38,875 bases of DNA from positions 1 through 38,875 of the forward strand of contig NZ_PTRE01000008.1 of the NCBI RefSeq assembly GCF_002965065.1, given 5' to 3'. The stretch's first letter is position 1, and every line of letters begins with the position of its first letter. Made by a program: the position numbers and the translations under genes. This document shows, piece after piece, positions 18,395 through 28,877 of the stretch. The notes beneath the pieces were generated by a model that saw nothing but the letters and a program-made list of their open reading frames with translations, did no database searches and was not told where the DNA came from. The stretch comes from Escherichia sp. MOD1-EC7003. Lineage in GTDB: Bacteria > Pseudomonadota > Gammaproteobacteria > Enterobacterales > Enterobacteriaceae.

Positions 18395-20059
18395 ATGAGT
18401 GAGGCAGAAGCCCGCCCGACTAACTTTATTCGTCAGATCATCGATGAAGATCTGGCCAGTGGTAAGCACACCACAGTACACACCCGTTTCCCGCCGGAGC
18501 CGAATGGCTATCTGCATATTGGCCATGCGAAATCTATCTGCCTGAACTTCGGGATCGCCCAGGACTACAAAGGCCAGTGCAACCTGCGTTTCGACGACAC
18601 TAACCCGGTAAAAGAAGATATCGAGTACGTTGAGTCGATCAAAAATGACGTTGAGTGGTTAGGTTTTCACTGGTCTGGTAACGTCCGTTACTCCTCCGAT
18701 TATTTTGATCAGCTCCACGCCTATGCGATCGAACTGATCAATAAAGGCCTGGCGTACGTTGATGAACTGACACCGGAACAGATCCGCGAATACCGTGGCA
18801 CCCTGACGCAGCCGGGTAAAAACAGCCCGTACCGCGACCGTAGCGTCGAAGAGAACCTGGCGCTGTTCGAGAAAATGCGTACCGGCGGTTTTGAAGAAGG
18901 TAAAGCCTGCCTGCGTGCGAAAATCGATATGGCGTCGCCATTTATCGTAATGCGCGATCCGGTGCTGTACCGCATTAAATTTGCTGAACACCACCAGACC
19001 GGAAACAAGTGGTGCATCTACCCGATGTACGACTTCACACATTGCATCAGCGATGCGCTGGAAGGTATTACACACTCTCTGTGTACGCTTGAGTTCCAGG
19101 ATAACCGTCGTCTGTACGACTGGGTACTGGACAACATCACCATTCCTGTTCACCCGCGCCAGTACGAATTCTCGCGCCTGAATCTGGAATACACCGTGAT
19201 GTCCAAGCGTAAGCTGAACCTGCTGGTGACCGATAAGCACGTTGAAGGCTGGGATGACCCGCGTATGCCGACCATTTCCGGTTTGCGTCGTCGTGGTTAT
19301 ACTGCGGCTTCTATTCGTGAATTCTGCAAACGCATTGGCGTGACCAAGCAGGACAACACCATTGAGATGGCGTCGCTGGAATCCTGCATCCGTGAAGATC
19401 TCAACGAAAACGCCCCGCGTGCAATGGCGGTTATCGATCCGGTGAAACTGGTTATCGAAAACTATCAGGGCGAAGGTGAAATGGTTACCATGCCGAACCA
19501 TCCGAATAAACCGGAAATGGGTAGCCGTCAGGTGCCGTTTAGCGGTGAGATTTGGATCGATCGCGCCGATTTCCGCGAAGAAGCCAACAAGCAGTACAAG
19601 CGTCTGGTGCTGGGTAAAGAAGTGCGTCTGCGCAATGCTTACGTGATTAAAGCAGAACGCGTGGAGAAAGATGCCGAAGGCAATATCACCACCATCTTCT
19701 GTACTTATGACGCAGATACCTTAAGCAAAGATCCGGCTGATGGTCGTAAAGTCAAAGGCGTTATTCACTGGGTAAGCGCGGCACATGCGCTGCCGGTTGA
19801 AATCCGTCTCTACGACCGTCTGTTCAGCGTGCCGAACCCAGGCGCTGCGGATGATTTCCTGTCGGTGATTAATCCGGATTCTCTGGTCATCAAACAGGGC
19901 TTTGCTGAACCGTCTCTGAAAGATGCGGCAGTGGGCAAAGCATTCCAGTTTGAGCGTGAAGGTTATTTCTGCCTCGACAGCCGCCATTCTACGGCTGAAA
20001 AACCGGTATTTAACCGCACCGTTGGTCTGCGTGATACCTGGGCGAAGGTTGGCGAGTAA
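18395..20059 (+). CDS. glnS: Glutaminyl-tRNA synthetase
   Basis: Charges tRNA-Gln with glutamine; essential class I aminoacyl-tRNA synthetase in the cytoplasm. At 554 residues it has the E. coli length. The HIGH motif is at residues 41-44 (in [10 protein letters not shown]) and the KMSKS-type motif appears as VMSKRK near residue 269. The catalytic domain is followed by the two C-terminal beta-barrel anticodon-binding domains. Transcription reads into the BIME array and reaches an effective terminator only at 21441-21468. Confidence 0.99.
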   Translation: MSEAEARPTNFIRQIIDEDLASGKHTTVHTRFPPEPNGYLHIGHAKSICLNFGIAQDYKGQCNLRFDDTNPVKEDIEYVESIKNDVEWLGFHWSGNVRYSSDYFDQLHAYAIELINKGLAYVDELTPEQIREYRGTLTQPGKNSPYRDRSVEENLALFEKMRTGGFEEGKACLRAKIDMASPFIVMRDPVLYRIKFAEHHQTGNKWCIYPMYDFTHCISDALEGITHSLCTLEFQDNRRLYDWVLDNITIPVHPRQYEFSRLNLEYTVMSKRKLNLLVTDKHVEGWDDPRMPTISGLRRRGYTAASIREFCKRIGVTKQDNTIEMASLESCIREDLNENAPRAMAVIDPVKLVIENYQGEGEMVTMPNHPNKPEMGSRQVPFSGEIWIDRADFREEANKQYKRLVLGKEVRLRNAYVIKAERVEKDAEGNITTIFCTYDADTLSKDPADGRKVKGVIHWVSAAHALPVEIRLYDRLFSVPNPGAADDFLSVINPDSLVIKQGFAEPSLKDAAVGKAFQFEREGYFCLDSRHSTAEKPVFNRTVGLRDTWAKVGE

Positions 20060-20090
20060 GTTTACGCCGCATCCGGCAGTAACTAATTGA
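20060..20090 (+). repeat. Half REP fragment immediately after glnS
   Basis: GTTTACGCCGCATCCGGCAG at 20060-20079 matches the right half of a REP sequence but has no partner arm here. It is likely a remnant of an older BIME that preceded the present array. Confidence 0.5.
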
Positions 20091-20111
20091 AACGCCACGA
20101 TCTGTGGCGTT
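20091..20111 (+). other. Copy 1 of the glnS terminator hairpin, without a T-run
   Basis: Arms AACGCCAC and GTGGCGTT form a hairpin identical in stem to those at 21102-21122 and (one mismatch) 21441-21461. Here it is followed by GAGAATGATG, the first bases of a BIME unit, in place of the U-tract. It therefore cannot work as an intrinsic terminator. Confidence 0.8.
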
Positions 20112-21440
<1,329 letters not shown>

Positions 21441-21468
21441 AATGCCACGATCTGTGGCGTTTTTTTTC
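21441..21468 (+). terminator. Functional glnS terminator (copy 3 of the hairpin)
   Basis: The stem GCCAC/GTGGC with loop GATCT is followed by eight T residues. It is the only one of the three hairpin copies with a U-tract and so the likely end of the glnS transcript, about 1.4 kb after the stop codon. Confidence 0.85.
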
Positions 21469-21507
21469 TTCATGAATTAATCCTGCGTTGTAATTAATCT
21501 ATACAAC

Positions 21508-21537
21508 AAATTTAAATCACAGAATCATAAATTTAAA
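21508..21537. promoter_or_regulatory. Candidate NagC site upstream of chiP
   Basis: An AT-rich dyad with AAATTTAA at one end and TAAATTTA at the other flanks CACAGAATCA. chiP is repressed by NagC in E. coli, and this is the most NagC-like AT-rich symmetry in the leader. Evidence is limited to symmetry and context. Confidence 0.35.
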
Positions 21538-21636
21538 AAATACAATCAATTCCATTCTGATAAAAATTCACACATTTTTTCTTTTGCACGCCTTTTTATA
21601 ACGAACCTAAGCCTTGTAACAAAAATCATCAAAATA

Positions 21637-21652
21637 TGTGCGGTTGCTCATG
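21637..21652. promoter_or_regulatory. Candidate CRP site upstream of chiP
   Basis: TGTGC and TCATG half-sites with six bases between match the CRP consensus at 8 of 10 core positions. Catabolite control of chitoporin is plausible and known in E. coli, but I could not place the promoter boxes relative to it. Confidence 0.4.
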
Positions 21653-21794
21653 TTATTACATTCTGGTTACAGAAAGAGATTGATAATTCGCGTCGCGAAA
21701 AATAGTCTATCCCTGTAGTCGGCGAGCCTTTCCTCTCCGCTACTTTTTTAATTTTTATTTTTTTCGCTGTTCACCTGTGGTGCAGCAATTTATA

Positions 21795-21806
21795 CGTCAA
21801 AGAGGA
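21795..21806 (+). promoter_or_regulatory. ChiX small-RNA pairing site over the chiP ribosome binding site
   Basis: CGTCAAAGAGGA is the exact complement of the UCCUCUUUGACG seed of the E. coli sRNA ChiX and includes the Shine-Dalgarno AGAGGA, about eight bases before the ATG. ChiX silences chiP by pairing here until chitobiose transcripts sequester it. The site is intact although chiQ downstream is not. Confidence 0.75.
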
Positions 21807-21813
21807 TTAACCC

Positions 21814-23220
21814 ATGCGTACGTTTAGTGGCAAACGTAGTACGCTGGCGCTGGCTATCGCCGGTGCTACAGCAATGTCGGGCTTTATGGCAATGCCGGAG
21901 GCTCGCGCCGAAGGATTCATCGACGATTCAACCTTAACCGGCGGTATCTATTACTGGCAGCGTGAACGCGACCGTAAAGATGTTACTGACGGCGACAAAT
22001 ACAAAACCAACCTTTCTCACTCTACCTGGAATGCCAACCTCGATTTTCAGTCTGGTTATGCTGCTGATATGTTCGGCCTTGATATTGCTGCGTTTACGGC
22101 GATTGAAATGGCAGAAAACGGCGATAGCTCCCACCCGAACGAAATCGCGTTTTCAAAAAGCAATAAAGCCTATGACGAAGACTGGTCCGGCGATAAAAGC
22201 GGTATAAGCCTGTATAAAGCTGCGGCCAAATTTAAATACGGTCCGGTGTGGGCGAGGGCAGGTTATATTCAGCCAACCGGTCAGACGCTGTTAGCGCCGC
22301 ACTGGAGCTTTATGCCGGGTACTTATCAGGGCGCGGAAGCTGGGGCAAATTTTGATTACGGCGATGCTGGTGCGCTGAGTTTCTCCTACATGTGGACCAA
22401 CGAATATAAAGCGCCGTGGCATCTGGAAATGGATGAGTTTTATCAGAACGATAAAACCACCAAAGTTGATTATCTGCACTCCCTTGGGGCGAAGTACGAC
22501 TTCAAAAATAACTTCGTGCTGGAAGCGGCGTTTGGTCAGGCTGAAGGATATGTCGATCAATATTTTGCCAAAGCCAGCTACAAATTTGATATCGCAGGTA
22601 GCCCGTTAACTACCAGCTACCAGTTCTATGGTACGCGCGATAAAGTTGACGATCGTAGCGTCAACGATCTTTATGATGGCACCGCCTGGCTGCAAGCGTT
22701 GACCTTTGGTTACCGGGCGGCAGACGTAGTGGATTTGCGCCTCGAAGGCACCTGGGTTAAAGCCGACGGTCAGCAAGGATACTTCCTGCAACGTATGACC
22801 CCAACCTACGCGTCCTCGAATGGTCGCCTGGATATCTGGTGGGATAACCGCTCTGACTTTAACGCCAACGGCGAAAAAGCGGTCTTCTTCGGCGCGATGT
22901 ATGATCTGAAAAACTGGAATCTTCCAGGCTTTGCCATCGGCGCTTCCTACGTTTACGCATGGGATGCTAAACCCGCGACCTGGCAGAGCAATCCGGATGC
23001 GTACTACGACAAGAACCGGACGATTGAAGAATCTGCATACAGCCTGGATGCGGTCTACACTATTCAGGACGGTCGCGCCAAAGGCACGATGTTCAAACTG
23101 CACTTCACCGAATACGACAACCACTCCGACATCCCAAGCTGGGGCGGTGGTTACGGCAACATCTTCCAGGATGAGCGCGACGTGAAATTTATGGTCATTG
23201 CACCATTCACCATCTTCTGA
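21814..23220 (+). CDS. chiP: Chitoporin ChiP (OprD-family outer-membrane porin)
   Basis: Admits chitooligosaccharides across the outer membrane. The 468-residue precursor has a signal peptide ending at about residue 32 (PEARA before EGFIDD). The mature part has the alternating amphipathic strands of an OprD-type beta barrel and ends in the aromatic terminus MVIAPFTIF recognised by the BAM complex. Start fixed by AGAGGA just upstream. It is normally cotranscribed with the lipoprotein gene chiQ, which here is a pseudogene. Controlled in E. coli by NagC and ChiX, linking it to the nag genes earlier in the window. Confidence 0.97.
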   Translation: MRTFSGKRSTLALAIAGATAMSGFMAMPEARAEGFIDDSTLTGGIYYWQRERDRKDVTDGDKYKTNLSHSTWNANLDFQSGYAADMFGLDIAAFTAIEMAENGDSSHPNEIAFSKSNKAYDEDWSGDKSGISLYKAAAKFKYGPVWARAGYIQPTGQTLLAPHWSFMPGTYQGAEAGANFDYGDAGALSFSYMWTNEYKAPWHLEMDEFYQNDKTTKVDYLHSLGAKYDFKNNFVLEAAFGQAEGYVDQYFAKASYKFDIAGSPLTTSYQFYGTRDKVDDRSVNDLYDGTAWLQALTFGYRAADVVDLRLEGTWVKADGQQGYFLQRMTPTYASSNGRLDIWWDNRSDFNANGEKAVFFGAMYDLKNWNLPGFAIGASYVYAWDAKPATWQSNPDAYYDKNRTIEESAYSLDAVYTIQDGRAKGTMFKLHFTEYDNHSDIPSWGGGYGNIFQDERDVKFMVIAPFTIF

Positions 23221-23269
23221 TGTCAGATGCGGTAGGCATTTCGCCTGCCGTACGCTTGAGGAATTCGCT

Positions 23270-23540
23270 ATATCCCACAGGAAGATAGCCGCCTGAAAGA
23301 GGCGTACAGCGCCTGTATCAATACCGCTCAGGGATCGCCAGAAAAAAATCGAAGTCTGTCAGAGAGTGTTAAAGGTGTTGAAGAAAGAGAAACAATATCA
23401 ACAGGTTGCTAATCAGGAGAATGTGCAGGCTGGATTATCAACAGTACCTGCGTGCAACGCAGACTGGCGGCGAACAGGCGATGAAAGCTGATTGTGATAA
23501 AGTCTGGCAGGAAATTCGTAATAATCACACTGTGCAGTAA
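23270..23540 (+). pseudogene. chiQ: chiQ (ybfN) remnant
   Basis: Pieces of a small protein can be read in three frames: EDSRLKEAYSACINTAQGS from 23281, then after a run of seven A residues at 23342-23348 VLKVLKKEKQYQQ, then from about 23425 LDYQQYLRATQTGG and DKVWQEIRNNHTVQ to a stop at 23538-23540. This fits the C-terminal part of the ChiQ lipoprotein that follows chiP in E. coli. A ribosome-binding sequence TGAGGAATTCGCTAT remains at 23257-23271 but the ATG, lipoprotein signal and N-terminus are missing, so there is a 5' deletion as well as two frameshifts. It is clearly non-functional. The identity rests on position and the readable fragments. Confidence 0.8.
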
Positions 23541-23616
23541 ACAAAACCAATCTGCGGTTTAGCTGAGACTGATGGCAAACTTAAAAGCTCTTTTCTCTTC
23601 CTTATTTTCCAACCAT

Positions 23617-23639
23617 AAAAAAGCCAACCGTCAGGTTGG
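23617..23639 (-). terminator. Left half-copy of the split chiQ/fur terminator (serves fur)
   Basis: CCAACC and GGTTGG pair around GTCA; in the minus direction the stem is followed by C and then six T residues, so this copy can end the fur transcript. A second copy of the stem lies at 23792-23814, beyond the BIME. Confidence 0.7.
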
Positions 23640-23790
23640 TTCAGACTGCTGACAAAGTGCGCTTTGTTCATGCCGGATGCGGCGTGAACGCCTTATCCGG
23701 CCTACAAGAACATGCACTTCAATAGATCGCAGAGATTACGTAGGCCTGATAAGCGTAGCGCATCAGGCAATTTGCGTTTGTCATCATTCT
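23640..23790 (-). repeat. Single BIME unit inserted in the chiQ/fur terminator
   Basis: Read on the minus strand this is one copy of the unit repeated after glnS: GAGAATGATGACAAACGC, REP GCCTGATGCGCTACGC with TTATCAGGCC, spacer, REP GTAGGCCGGATAAGGCG with CGCCGCATCCGGC, and tail ending in TCTGAA. Its outer ends coincide with those of the glnS array, and a terminator stem flanks it on both sides. Confidence 0.9.
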
Positions 23791-23791
23791 C

Positions 23792-23814
23792 AACCAACTG
23801 CCAGGTTGGCTTTT
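23792..23814 (+). terminator. Right half-copy of the split chiQ/fur terminator (serves chiPQ)
   Basis: CCAAC and GTTGG pair around TGCCAG and are followed by CTTTT on the plus strand. This copy keeps the short T-run needed to end transcripts coming from chiP. Confidence 0.6.
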
Positions 23815-23828
23815 CACTTGCAAAAGTA

Positions 23829-24275
23829 TTATTTGCTTTCGTGCGCGTGCTCATCTTCGCGGCAATCGCCTTCGGCGCAGTGACCGTAAAGATAGAGACT
23901 ATGGTTAGTCAGGCGAATGCCGTGTTTCGCGGCGATTTCACGCTGACGCGCTTCGATGGAATCATCACTAAATTCGATGACCTTGCCACAGTCGAGGCAG
24001 ATTAAGTGATCGTGGTGATGTTGCTGTGTCAGTTCAAATACGGATTTACCGCCTTCAAAATTGTGGCGGGTGACGATACCCGCGTCGTCAAACTGGTTCA
24101 GTACGCGATATACCGTAGCCAGACCAATTTCTTCACCCATATCGATCAGACGTTTGTATAAATCTTCCGCACTGACGTGATGGTTGTCCGGCTCCTGAAG
24201 AACTTCCAGGATTTTTAAACGAGGAAGCGTTACTTTCAGGCCAGCTTTCTTTAGGGCGGTATTGTTATCAGTCAT
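23829..24275 (-). CDS. fur: Ferric uptake regulator Fur
   Basis: Iron-responsive global repressor, 148 residues as in E. coli. The N-terminal winged helix includes HVSAEDLYKRL and GLATVYRVLNQFDD; the dimerisation domain carries the HHHDH metal cluster (residues about 87-91), the Cys-X2-Cys pair in ICLDCGK, and a His/Asp/Glu-rich C-terminus. Translation is coupled to the upstream frame uof, which ends inside the first codons. A Fur-box-like site overlaps the leader. No oddities. Confidence 0.99.
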   Translation of the reverse strand: MTDNNTALKKAGLKVTLPRLKILEVLQEPDNHHVSAEDLYKRLIDMGEEIGLATVYRVLNQFDDAGIVTRHNFEGGKSVFELTQQHHHDHLICLDCGKVIEFSDDSIEARQREIAAKHGIRLTNHSLYLYGHCAEGDCREDEHAHESK

Positions 24276-24354
24276 GCGGAATCTGTCCTGTTACTAAGCG
24301 GTTCACTTCATTAGAAGAAGTGACAGAATTTGCTCTTGAGATAATGCGTATCAT
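24268..24354 (-). CDS. uof: Uof, 28-residue upstream leader peptide of fur
   Basis: The frame from the ATG at 24354 encodes 28 residues, MIRIISRANSVTSSNEVNRL through TGQIPHD, and its stop overlaps the fur start region by eight bases. In E. coli fur is translated by coupling to uof, and the sRNA RyhB acts on uof to lower Fur. The sequence and geometry here are those of E. coli, so that control should be kept. Confidence 0.92.
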   Translation of the reverse strand: MIRIISRANSVTSSNEVNRLVTGQIPHD

Positions 24355-24358
24355 TATA
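24340..24358. promoter_or_regulatory. Fur box at the fur/uof leader
   Basis: GATAATGCGTATCATTATA matches the 19-bp Fur consensus GATAATGATAATCATTATC at 15 positions. It covers the start codon of uof. fur is weakly autoregulated in E. coli. Confidence 0.6.
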
Positions 24359-24563
24359 GAATTGCCACGTCTAAATGAAAACCACAAGTCCCTGGCAAAT
24401 ATTGTTAATAAAAACGTGGCACAGCTTACATTTACAACGGCAATACCACTTGAACACTGGAACATTGTACAGGTACAACAGCAAAAGTTACAAATTTGTA
24501 GCAATTATTTTGATTGGCATTATCTATTAATACGGCGTAGACACGAGTCTACGCCGCATCACA
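24359..24563. other. fldA-fur intergenic region with a stem-loop
   Basis: Contains the fur promoter region and, at 24533-24556, a perfect hairpin with arms CGGCGTAGAC and GTCTACGCCG directly after fldA. It has no T-run on the minus strand, so it may attenuate or protect the fldA message more than end it; part of fur transcription in E. coli comes from the fldA promoter. Confidence 0.55.
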
Positions 24564-25094
24564 TCAGGCATTGAGAATTTCGTCGAGATGCAACTCTTCA
24601 GAAATCTGTTTAACCCATTTTTCTACACGTTCAGCGGTCAGTTCCGGCTGACGGTCTTCGTCAATAGCCAGTCCGACAAAGTGGTCGTCATCTGCCAGAC
24701 CTTTTGATGCTTCGAAATGGTAGCCCGCAGTTGGCCAGTGACCAACGATGGTTGCACCGCGCGGTTCAATGATGTCGCGGATGGTGCCCAATGCGTCACA
24801 GAAGTATTCAGCGTAATCTTCCTGGTCGCCGCAACCAAACAGCGCAACCAGTTTGCCATTGAAATCAATCTCTTCGAGAGTCGGGAAGAAGTCATCCCAG
24901 TCACACTGCGCTTCGCCGTAATACCAGGTTGGGATGCCCAGCAGCAGAATGTCATAAGCTTCCAGATCTTCTTTGCTGCTTTTTGCAATGTCATGGACAT
25001 CGGCAACGTCTTTACCAAGCTGTTTCTGAATCATTTTTGCGATATTTTCGGTATTACCGGTGTCGCTGCCGAAAAAGATGCCAGTGATAGCCAT
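24564..25094 (-). CDS. fldA: Flavodoxin 1
   Basis: FMN-containing electron carrier essential in E. coli, donating electrons to pyruvate formate-lyase activase, methionine synthase and the isoprenoid enzymes IspG/IspH. The protein is 176 residues. The FMN phosphate loop [12 protein letters not shown] is at residues 9-20, and the isoalloxazine-contacting loops [15 protein letters not shown] and [16 protein letters not shown] are intact. I chose the ATG at 25094 over longer frames because [13 protein letters not shown] is the known N-terminus and a weak AGAGG lies upstream. Confidence 0.99.
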
Positions 25095-25233
25095 GAGTGA
25101 AATAACCTCTTGAAACTTATTGGAATGGGGGTGGAAAATTGCCCACGGATAAAGGCAATCATAGCAGAACAGGCAGTCTTGCGGAATCAGCAAACGAGCA
25201 GGACTGCACACTGTGCTACATGAAAGTGGAAAT

Positions 25234-25527
25234 TTAAACGATGCCCTGACTACGCAGCGCCGCCAGTTGCTGCATTAACATCTCTTCGATCAGTTCGCTA
25301 CGGCTCATATTACGCGATTCTGCCAGCTCGTTCAGCGCCTCGACAGCTTCCGCGTTCAGCTTCAGTTCGACACGCTTAAGGCCACGTACTTTGTCGCGTT
25401 TTAGCTGGTTGCGTTTATTAATACGCAGCTGTTCATCACGCGAAAGCGGATTAGTTTTCGGTCGTCCCGGTCGACGCTCGTGCGCGAACAGATCTAATGT
25501 CGTACGGTCCGTTTGTTCTTTGGCCAT
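25234..25527 (-). CDS. ybfE: LexA-regulated protein YbfE (ribbon-helix-helix-like)
   Basis: A 97-residue basic protein with an N-terminal Arg/Lys/Pro-rich part ([15 protein letters not shown]) and a C-terminal segment [17 protein letters not shown]...[11 protein letters not shown] typical of a ribbon-helix-helix DNA-binding fold. Function unknown; in E. coli it belongs to the LexA regulon. A LexA box lies upstream at 25644. The start at 25527 gives the known product; a longer frame to 25602 has no better support. Confidence 0.93.
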   Translation of the reverse strand: MAKEQTDRTTLDLFAHERRPGRPKTNPLSRDEQLRINKRNQLKRDKVRGLKRVELKLNAEAVEALNELAESRNMSRSELIEEMLMQQLAALRSQGIV

Positions 25528-25643
25528 GATCTTGGTGACTTCGGGGGAAACAATCAGCCAGGCGCCTGCCCGGATGGATAGCGCGCCATAATACATCAGC
25601 ACGATGAGTCACGCCAACGCCCACGCGCGGAAAGCGACGCGGA

Positions 25644-25663
25644 CGCTGGGTTTTTAATCAGTT
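25644..25663 (-). promoter_or_regulatory. LexA (SOS) box of ybfE
   Basis: On the minus strand AACTGATTAAAAACCCAGCG has the invariant CTG-N10-CAG spacing of LexA sites and is the known ybfE SOS box. It lies about 117 bp upstream of the ybfE start, immediately after the ybfF stop. Confidence 0.8.
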
Positions 25664-25666
25664 GCG

Positions 25667-26431
25667 TTAATCATTGAGATAGCGACGGATAGCACGTAAT
25701 ACCGCGTCCGGTTTTTCAGCATGGACCCAGTGACCCGCGCCTGCAATCACATGCGCCCGTGCCTGTGGAAATTGTGCCAGTAAATCATCACGGTATTGTT
25801 CGCTAACATACGGAGAATTGCCGCCAGGGATCAACAGGGCAGGGTGGTCCCATGCCGGGATTTTCTCCCAACCCACAATATGCGGATACTGATCCCACAA
25901 TACCGGCACGTTAAAGCGCCACTCTCCGTCAACAAAAGATTTCAGTAAAAACTGAATCACCCCTTCTTCATTAAGATGCTGGCGCATTATTGCCGCTGCT
26001 TGCTGGCGAGTTTGTGCGTCGGATCCACTGACTGCGTTGATGGCAGCGAAAATCTCATCATGACGGCGCACGTGATAGTCGACCGGCGCGATATCAATCG
26101 CCACCAGTTTATCGATGCGATCGGGGGCCAGTGCAGTAAGTGCCATCACCGCTTTCCCCCCCATTGAGTGACCAATAAATGTCGCCTTATCGATCTGCTG
26201 CGCATCCAGGGTATCAACAAGATCCTGAGCCATCGCCGGGTAATTCATTACCGGATCTTTCGGTGAAAGACCGTGGTTACGCATATCAACCTGGATGATA
26301 TTGTGATCGTTTACCAGATCGCGAGCCAGTACACCAAGGTTGTCGAGGCTGCCAAACAGACCATGAACAAGAACGATGGGAGAATTATTGTGCTGGTTTT
26401 GTGCAGTTTGCGCGCGGATATTCAATTTCAT
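25667..26431 (-). CDS. ybfF: Acyl-CoA esterase / alpha-beta hydrolase YbfF
   Basis: A 254-residue alpha/beta hydrolase. The nucleophile elbow GHSMGG places the catalytic serine at residue 89; oxyanion-hole motif HGLFGSLDN is near the N-terminus and the catalytic His is in GAGHWVHAEKP near the C-terminus. The E. coli protein hydrolyses malonyl- and palmitoyl-CoA esters in vitro. It is divergent from seqA. Confidence 0.96.
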   Translation of the reverse strand: MKLNIRAQTAQNQHNNSPIVLVHGLFGSLDNLGVLARDLVNDHNIIQVDMRNHGLSPKDPVMNYPAMAQDLVDTLDAQQIDKATFIGHSMGGKAVMALTALAPDRIDKLVAIDIAPVDYHVRRHDEIFAAINAVSGSDAQTRQQAAAIMRQHLNEEGVIQFLLKSFVDGEWRFNVPVLWDQYPHIVGWEKIPAWDHPALLIPGGNSPYVSEQYRDDLLAQFPQARAHVIAGAGHWVHAEKPDAVLRAIRRYLND

Positions 26432-26615
26432 GGCAAAGTTCTTTTTTTCGCGTTGTCGGGTTAGGGTATTATGTTGACCATTGTGCCACAGGGCTGCAAC
26501 AAATAAGGTTTAATCCGAGTTTTTCTGCAAGCCAGGCTTGACGCTATCCGCTGCCGGGATTTATTCATATACTCCTGGCGACTTGTATTCAGCTAAGACA
26601 CTGCACTGGATTAAG

Positions 26616-27161
26616 ATGAAAACGATTGAAGTTGATGATGAACTCTACAGCTATATTGCCAGCCACACTAAGCATATCGGCGAGAGCGCATCCGACATTT
26701 TACGGCGTATGTTGAAATTTTCCGCCGCATCACAGCCTGCTGCTCCGGTGACGAAAGAGGTTCGCGTTGCGTCACCTGCTATCGTCGAAGCGAAGCCGGT
26801 CAAAACGATTAAAGACAAGGTTCGCGCGATGCGTGAACTTCTGCTTTCGGACGAATACGCAGAGCAAAAGCGAGCGGTCAATCGCTTTATGCTGCTGTTG
26901 TCTACACTATATTCTCTTGACGCCCAGGCGTTTGCCGAGGCAACGGAATCATTGCACGGTCGTACACGCGTTTACTTTGCGGCAGATGAGCAAACGCTGC
27001 TGAAAAATGGTAATCAGACCAAGCCAAAACATGTGCCTGGTACGCCGTATTGGGTGATCACCAACACCAACACTGGCCGTAAATGCAGCATGATCCAACA
27101 CATCATGCAGTCGATGCAATTCCCGGTGGAATTGATTGAGAAGGTTTGCGGAACTATCTAA
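26616..27161 (+). CDS. seqA: SeqA, negative modulator of replication initiation
   Basis: Binds hemimethylated GATC sites, sequesters oriC and organises new DNA behind the fork. The protein has 181 residues: an N-terminal oligomerisation domain ([18 protein letters not shown], residues 1-35), a flexible linker, and the C-terminal DNA-binding domain with [14 protein letters not shown] and [11 protein letters not shown]. The ATG at 26616 gives the E. coli product; an in-frame start at 26538 would add 26 unconserved residues. It is followed after 25 bp by pgm, with which it is cotranscribed. Confidence 0.98.
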   Translation: MKTIEVDDELYSYIASHTKHIGESASDILRRMLKFSAASQPAAPVTKEVRVASPAIVEAKPVKTIKDKVRAMRELLLSDEYAEQKRAVNRFMLLLSTLYSLDAQAFAEATESLHGRTRVYFAADEQTLLKNGNQTKPKHVPGTPYWVITNTNTGRKCSMIQHIMQSMQFPVELIEKVCGTI

Positions 27162-27186
27162 CACGTTGCAGACAAAGGACAAAGCA

Positions 27187-28827
27187 ATGGCAATCCACAA
27201 TCGTGCAGGCCAACCTGCACAACAGAGTGATTTGATTAACGTCGCCCAACTGACGGCGCAATATTATGTACTGAAACCAGAAGCAGGGAATGCGGAGCAC
27301 GCGGTGAAATTCGGTACTTCCGGTCACCGTGGCAGTGCAGCGCGCCACAGCTTTAATGAGCCGCACATTCTGGCAATCGCTCAGGCAATTGCTGAAGAAC
27401 GTGCGAAGAACGGCATCACTGGCCCTTGCTATGTGGGTAAAGATACTCACGCTCTGTCCGAGCCTGCATTCATTTCCGTACTGGAAGTGCTGGCAGCGAA
27501 CGGCGTTGATGTTATTGTGCAGGAAAACAATGGCTTCACTCCGACGCCTGCCGTTTCCAATGCCATTCTGGTTCACAATAAAAAAGGTGGCCCGCTGGCA
27601 GACGGTATCGTGATTACACCGTCCCATAACCCGCCGGAAGATGGTGGTATCAAGTACAATCCACCAAATGGTGGCCCGGCTGATACCAACGTCACCAAAG
27701 TGGTGGAAGACAGGGCCAACGCACTGCTGGCTGATGGCCTGAAAGGCGTGAAGCGTATCTCCCTCGACGAAGCGATGGCATCCGGTCATGTGAAAGAGCA
27801 GGATCTGGTGCAGCCGTTTGTGGAAGGTCTGGCCGATATCATTGATATGGCAGCAATTCAGAAAGCGGGCCTGACGTTGGGTGTCGATCCGCTGGGCGGT
27901 TCCGGTATCGAATACTGGAAGCGCATTGGCGAGTATTACAACCTCAACCTGACCATCGTTAACGATCAGGTCGATCAAACCTTCCGCTTTATGCACCTCG
28001 ATAAAGACGGCGCGATCCGTATGGACTGCTCCTCCGAGTGTGCGATGGCGGGCCTGCTGGCTCTGCGTGATAAGTTCGATCTGGCGTTTGCTAACGACCC
28101 GGATTATGACCGTCACGGTATCGTCACTCCGGCAGGTTTGATGAATCCGAACCACTACCTGGCGGTGGCGATCAACTACCTGTTCCAGCATCGTCCGCAG
28201 TGGGGCAAAGATGTTGCTGTCGGTAAAACGCTGGTTTCATCTGCAATGATCGACCGTGTGGTCAACGATTTGGGCCGTAAGCTGGTAGAAGTCCCGGTAG
28301 GTTTCAAATGGTTTGTTGATGGTCTGTTCGATGGCAGCTTCGGCTTTGGCGGCGAAGAGAGCGCAGGGGCTTCCTTCCTGCGTTTCGACGGTACGCCGTG
28401 GTCGACTGATAAAGACGGCATCATTATGTGTCTGCTGGCGGCAGAAATCACCGCTGTCACCGGTAAGAATCCGCAGGAACATTATAACGAACTGGCTAAA
28501 CGCTTTGGTGCGCCGAGCTATAACCGTTTGCAGGCAGCTGCGAGTTCCGCACAAAAAGCGGCGTTGTCTAAGCTGTCTCCAGAAATGGTGAGCGCCAGCA
28601 CCCTGGCAGGCGACCCGATCACCGCGCGCCTGACGGCGGCACCGGGCAACGGTGCTTCTATCGGCGGTCTGAAAGTGATGACTGACAACGGCTGGTTCGC
28701 CGCGCGTCCGTCAGGTACGGAAGATGCATATAAGATCTACTGCGAAAGCTTCCTCGGGGAAGAACATCGCAAGCAGATCGAGAAAGAAGCGGTTGAGATT
28801 GTTAGCGAAGTTCTGAAAAACGCGTAA
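27187..28827 (+). CDS. pgm: Phosphoglucomutase
   Basis: Interconverts glucose-1-P and glucose-6-P. The product is 546 residues. The phosphoserine is Ser146 in [12 protein letters not shown], the metal loop is NDPDYDRHG, the sugar-binding loop [10 protein letters not shown] and the phosphate-binding loop [12 protein letters not shown] took the ATG at 27187, which has AAAGGACAAAGC just upstream, because the product then matches the E. coli length. In K-12 pgm is followed by ybfP and the speF-potE genes; here kdpE comes next. Confidence 0.98.
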   Translation: MAIHNRAGQPAQQSDLINVAQLTAQYYVLKPEAGNAEHAVKFGTSGHRGSAARHSFNEPHILAIAQAIAEERAKNGITGPCYVGKDTHALSEPAFISVLEVLAANGVDVIVQENNGFTPTPAVSNAILVHNKKGGPLADGIVITPSHNPPEDGGIKYNPPNGGPADTNVTKVVEDRANALLADGLKGVKRISLDEAMASGHVKEQDLVQPFVEGLADIIDMAAIQKAGLTLGVDPLGGSGIEYWKRIGEYYNLNLTIVNDQVDQTFRFMHLDKDGAIRMDCSSECAMAGLLALRDKFDLAFANDPDYDRHGIVTPAGLMNPNHYLAVAINYLFQHRPQWGKDVAVGKTLVSSAMIDRVVNDLGRKLVEVPVGFKWFVDGLFDGSFGFGGEESAGASFLRFDGTPWSTDKDGIIMCLLAAEITAVTGKNPQEHYNELAKRFGAPSYNRLQAAASSAQKAALSKLSPEMVSASTLAGDPITARLTAAPGNGASIGGLKVMTDNGWFAARPSGTEDAYKIYCESFLGEEHRKQIEKEAVEIVSEVLKNA

Positions 28828-28834
28828 TCACCGA

Positions 28835-28877
28835 AAGTAAGAAAAAGGGTGGTCGGAAGAGCGCCCTTTTTTACTTA
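28835..28877. terminator. Terminator after pgm
   Basis: AAGTAAGAAAAAGGG pairs with CCCTTTTTTACTTA around a short loop, giving a strong AT/GC stem with a T-run on the plus strand. A partial second copy of its right arm (CGCCCTTTTTTACTTATG) is at 29046-29063 as part of the tandem duplication. Confidence 0.75.
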
